Source: PHAA01 sp964494735 (GTDB taxonomy: Bacteria; Bacillota; Syntrophomonadia; Syntrophomonadales; Syntrophomonadaceae). From it: a stretch of DNA of 7,466 bases. The stretch spans positions 1-7,466 of the forward strand of contig CAZBSD010000064.1 in the NCBI GenBank assembly GCA_964494735.1, written 5' to 3'. This document shows positions 6,701 to 7,466 of the stretch, one piece after another. The notes beneath the pieces were generated by a model, which ran no database searches, was not told the origin of the DNA, and saw only the letters and a list, made by a program, of their open reading frames with translations. Numbering within the stretch: position 1 is the first letter of the stretch; every line of letters begins with the position of its first letter. A program made the position numbers and the translations under genes.

Positions 6701-7260
6701 ACCGGATATTCAATCTGCTGGAGAAAGAGACGGAGATAACCGCGGTCGCCGTGGACATGCAGTCAGGAGCCATTCGAGACGTCAACGTAAAGATAGGCAA
6801 CTACCCAATCGGTTCCCCCATCCCAATATTTAACGATATCAGCAGCCACTGGGCGGAAGAATTTATTGTTAAATTGGCTGGGCGGGGCGCAATCAAAGGT
6901 TATGAAGACGGAACCTTCCGCCCGGATAAAACGATCAACCGGGCGGAGTTGATGGTGATGATTTCCCAATCCCAACACTTGTCTGGGGAAAAGGATGCCC
7001 GTGATGAGAACTTTATCGATGCGCTGGATATTCCCTGGTGGGCTATGACTCAAGTGCAGGCGGCTCGGGAAAACGATTGGATAACGGGTTATCCCGACGG
7101 TAGTTTCCGGCCCTACGCGCCAGTGACCCGCCGTCAGCTGGCTGAGATATTCGCAAATATGCAAAACACAAATTTGACTTCCATCTTCCCAGGCGAAAGT
7201 CTGCAGCCGGGCCGACTCGTCACTAGGGCTGAGGTAGCGGCCGTGCTGGCCCGTTTATAA
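3769..7260 (+). CDS. Secreted, cell-surface-anchored subtilisin-like serine protease (S8, KP-43-like) with SLH modules
   Basis: Exported endopeptidase expected to act at the cell surface. A signal peptide has a basic start (KGKPRRC), a hydrophobic core at about 11-26 and likely cleavage after TFA (residue 32). The S8 domain spans about 36-360: Asp67 in IVGIADSGLD, His111 in DDPDGHGTF, oxyanion Asn208 in FSAGNGGPG and Ser298 in GGSSMAAAVTGG, so the triad is complete. Residues 366-480 form a beta-sandwich with NDLDLYV, as in KP-43-type enzymes. Residues 482-925 hold divergent beta modules, about 935-1010 an Ig-like segment, and 1020-1163 two full SLH modules plus a partial third. No inhibitor-type propeptide is visible. 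The usual GTSMAxP motif is GSSMAAA, with Ala for Pro. AAGGAG at 3756-3761, seven bases from ATG, fixes the start. The gene lies 373 bases after the glycan genes, so probably has its own promoter. Substrate unknown. Confidence 0.96.
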   Translation: MTNKGKPRRCLALILFLSLSLLSNSAVYPTFANDRSSDIIGSRPLMARDIITPSGLTGRGQIVGIADSGLDAGSMSDIHPDLADPGGAIGIPKVMLQSYTNRSVADDPDGHGTFMAATIAGTGAASDGKYRGIAPGASLYFQALLDKNNEIKAPQDIADLFLPAYQAGVRVHVNGWGNGSNSYSDSATQIDKFTYTYPEFLPIFSAGNGGPGRGTITSQANSKNALVIGSSQVPRPAFDTEARYADQVAASSGRGPTRDGRIKPDLLAPGSALISACSRLTESNFVANPNYTQMGGSSMAAAVTGGAVALLREQLSLQYGLNNPSSALLKAFLINGARSRSGDLYQEGFGILDLAGTSLAIKEGKMKFADSKTRLRQGQSSEYKLQVDDPTMPIRITLAWIDPAGNNNAAGSLINDLDLYVIDANGHRYYGNDVDNRGVADSTNNVERVSINVPSQGEYTIVVKASRVSPGIGPVFSLVYGQLFHTGIISEINGSQVKLAEGTTLNMTGAVVKQILDGAAPKQGESIPEGSDIYYNDGKAFIFAKSWQSGGIQATETEEGDLVVEMNKNVREGGYYVDPRVTGKDGRITLNGRMITRLDEIPPGAEIKATVNPVLQTLWNMEVYQDEVNGYVESVDPANRQLRLINNGKVYRLARWAAISYRDRIVDVTVQDAPYSTADRSIFENLLPGTQVTMKVSPGTGLVQSLFVERPLVIGRVTGVDAVNQKVTLDTGKTYSVFPGTIVNRNREQAAFDDIQVGDRLKAQLMINSSTVIHMDAYSEVNYGRIVYTNAKKKSLYMIDSQNRSHSYTIGGETEIFGMDIAVESSALSSGDWVRIIGDPDNQEAWRIDIADIQGEAIKTLLSVDYAGKRLIMSDGTAYHYEKFTRITVGGYSMEISDLHHGQNLQLTTLLAPSPWMTILAGIEASTPTGAPLPNINITARSLNGVLIIQGYTDADRLYIYRNDGNRETIDTKAGNFNRIFNLLEKETEITAVAVDMQSGAIRDVNVKIGNYPIGSPIPIFNDISSHWAEEFIVKLAGRGAIKGYEDGTFRPDKTINRAELMVMISQSQHLSGEKDARDENFIDALDIPWWAMTQVQAARENDWITGYPDGSFRPYAPVTRRQLAEIFANMQNTNLTSIFPGESLQPGRLVTRAEVAAVLARL
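5212..6543 (+). repeat. Divergent beta-module array inside the subtilase
   Basis: Residues 482-925 of the subtilase contain about five related modules of roughly 70-140 residues, starting near 484 (TGIISEINGSQVKLAEGTT), 629 (NGYVESVDPANRQLRLINNG), 713 (IGRVTGVDAVNQKVTLDTG), 783 (YGRIVYTNAKKKSLYMIDS) and 855 (GEAIKTLLSVDYAGKRLIM). The shared pattern is G-x-[IV]-x(2,6)-V-D/N-x(3-6)-[LV]-x-[LM]-x-[DN]-x-G-x-x-Y, then a distal [DN]-[IL]-x-x-G-[DQ]-x-[LV], for example DIQVGDRLKAQ and DLHHGQNLQL. This resembles small OB- or SH3-like beta domains in bacterial surface proteins. The modules lie between the catalytic part and the wall anchor, so a stalk or ligand-binding role is inferred. No nucleotide-level repeat is evident, so the duplications are old. 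Confidence 0.6.
6826..7257 (+). repeat. C-terminal SLH modules of the subtilase (two complete, third truncated)
   Basis: Module 1 (residues about 1020-1068) reads FNDISSHWAEEFI, GAIKGYEDGTFRPDKTINRAE. Module 2 (about 1081-1130) reads FIDALDIPWWAMTQVQAA, WITGYPDGSFRPYAPVTRRQ. Module 3 (about 1136-1163) retains only LTSIFPGESLQPGRLVTRAE and VAAVLARL, without the opening D-x(6)-W-A helix half. SLH modules normally form a three-module bundle that binds secondary cell-wall polysaccharide, with the basic residue of the TRAE-type motif contributing. Here the motifs are NRAE, TRRQ and TRAE. Confidence 0.88.
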
Positions 7261-7320
7261 AAATGGCTGGAGGCGCTATGGGTTATGGGGTTTGCGGTTG
7301 CGGATGAGAAGCAGCAGGTC

Positions 7321-7376
7321 TTGACACTGGTCCCTTTCGTTTCCTGTCAATACCTTGGTGCCTGTCCCCTTACGTT
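7321..7376. repeat. REP-like intergenic repeat with GGTGCCTGTCCCC motif
   Basis: GGTGCCTGTCCCCTTACG begins at 7358; its complement contains GGGGACAGGCACC. From memory, this motif recurs in many bacterial genomes as an intergenic element near Y1/IS200-like transposase genes. Just upstream, TTGACA (7321-7326) and TGTCAA (7345-7350) form an inverted pair around 18 bases. GTCCCTTTCGTT (7330-7341) is an imperfect direct copy of GTCCCCTTACGTT (7364-7376). No transposase gene is present in the window. Confidence 0.45.
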
Positions 7377-7425
7377 GGTTGCCAGTATCTCGGGATGGTT
7401 GGAAGCACTGATAAAGGACTTGTTC

Positions 7426-7461
7426 TGTCATCCTGAGGAGCCGCAGGCGACCAAGGATCTC
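7426..7461. repeat. Dispersed repeat of the TGTCATCCTGAG...GGATCTC type
   Basis: The segment starts TGTCATCCTGAGG and ends CCAAGGATCTC. It matches, from memory, a short palindromic element common between genes in many bacteria, with the general form GTCATCCTGAGCGAAG...GAAGGATCT. The outer ATCCT (7430-7434) pairs with AGGAT (7454-7458), and an alternative inner CCTG (7432-7435) pairs with CAGG (7444-7447). It lies five bases from the window end, so a partner arm could follow outside. Confidence 0.55.
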
Positions 7462-7466
7462 ACTAA

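Larger units (their letters stand above)
7261..7466. other. Intergenic tail after the subtilase gene
   Basis: These 206 bases contain no supported gene. No hairpin plus T run follows the subtilase stop, so its terminator was not found. The stretch holds two segments that look like dispersed intergenic repeats, at about 7321-7376 and 7426-7461, each listed separately. A neighbouring gene may begin or end beyond the window edge. Confidence 0.6.

Overview
The window carries four genes, all on the plus strand: the distal end of a surface-polysaccharide biosynthesis cluster, then a large secreted protease anchored to the cell surface. The protease ends in S-layer homology (SLH) modules and the genes have purine-rich Shine-Dalgarno sites (for example AAGGAG, CGGAGGA). 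This suggests a Gram-positive-type bacterium, most likely a member of the Clostridia (Firmicutes) or a relative with an S-layer. That is inference; no marker gene is present. No rRNA, tRNA, CRISPR array, transposase gene or phage gene is visible.

Layout. Positions 1-845 hold the C-terminal ~280 residues of a WzxC-like polysaccharide flippase whose start lies outside the window. A 151-base gap follows, with a possible 35-codon leader ORF. Positions 997-1995 encode a family 2 glycosyltransferase and 2058-3395 a polyprenyl-phosphate sugar-1-phosphate transferase that starts repeat-unit assembly on the lipid carrier. Positions 3396-3768 (373 bases) hold no intact gene, but do contain inverted repeats, a lone DnaA-box-like 9-mer and a possible decayed reading frame. 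Positions 3769-7260 encode a 1163-residue exported subtilase: signal peptide, KP-43-like S8 catalytic domain, beta-sandwich domain, an array of divergent ~70-residue beta modules, an Ig-like segment and about two and a half SLH modules. The last ~200 bases are intergenic and hold two sequences resembling dispersed repeats.

How the parts fit. The transferase would load the first sugar phosphate onto undecaprenyl phosphate, the glycosyltransferase would extend the glycan, and the flippase would move the lipid-linked unit across the membrane. SLH modules of other proteins bind secondary cell-wall polysaccharide, so the protease may be displayed on a wall glycan, possibly the one made here. That link rests only on adjacency. 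The long gap before the protease gene makes a separate transcription unit likely.

No clearly new system is visible. The most unusual item is the protease architecture: no propeptide, a long beta-module stalk and an incomplete third SLH module.
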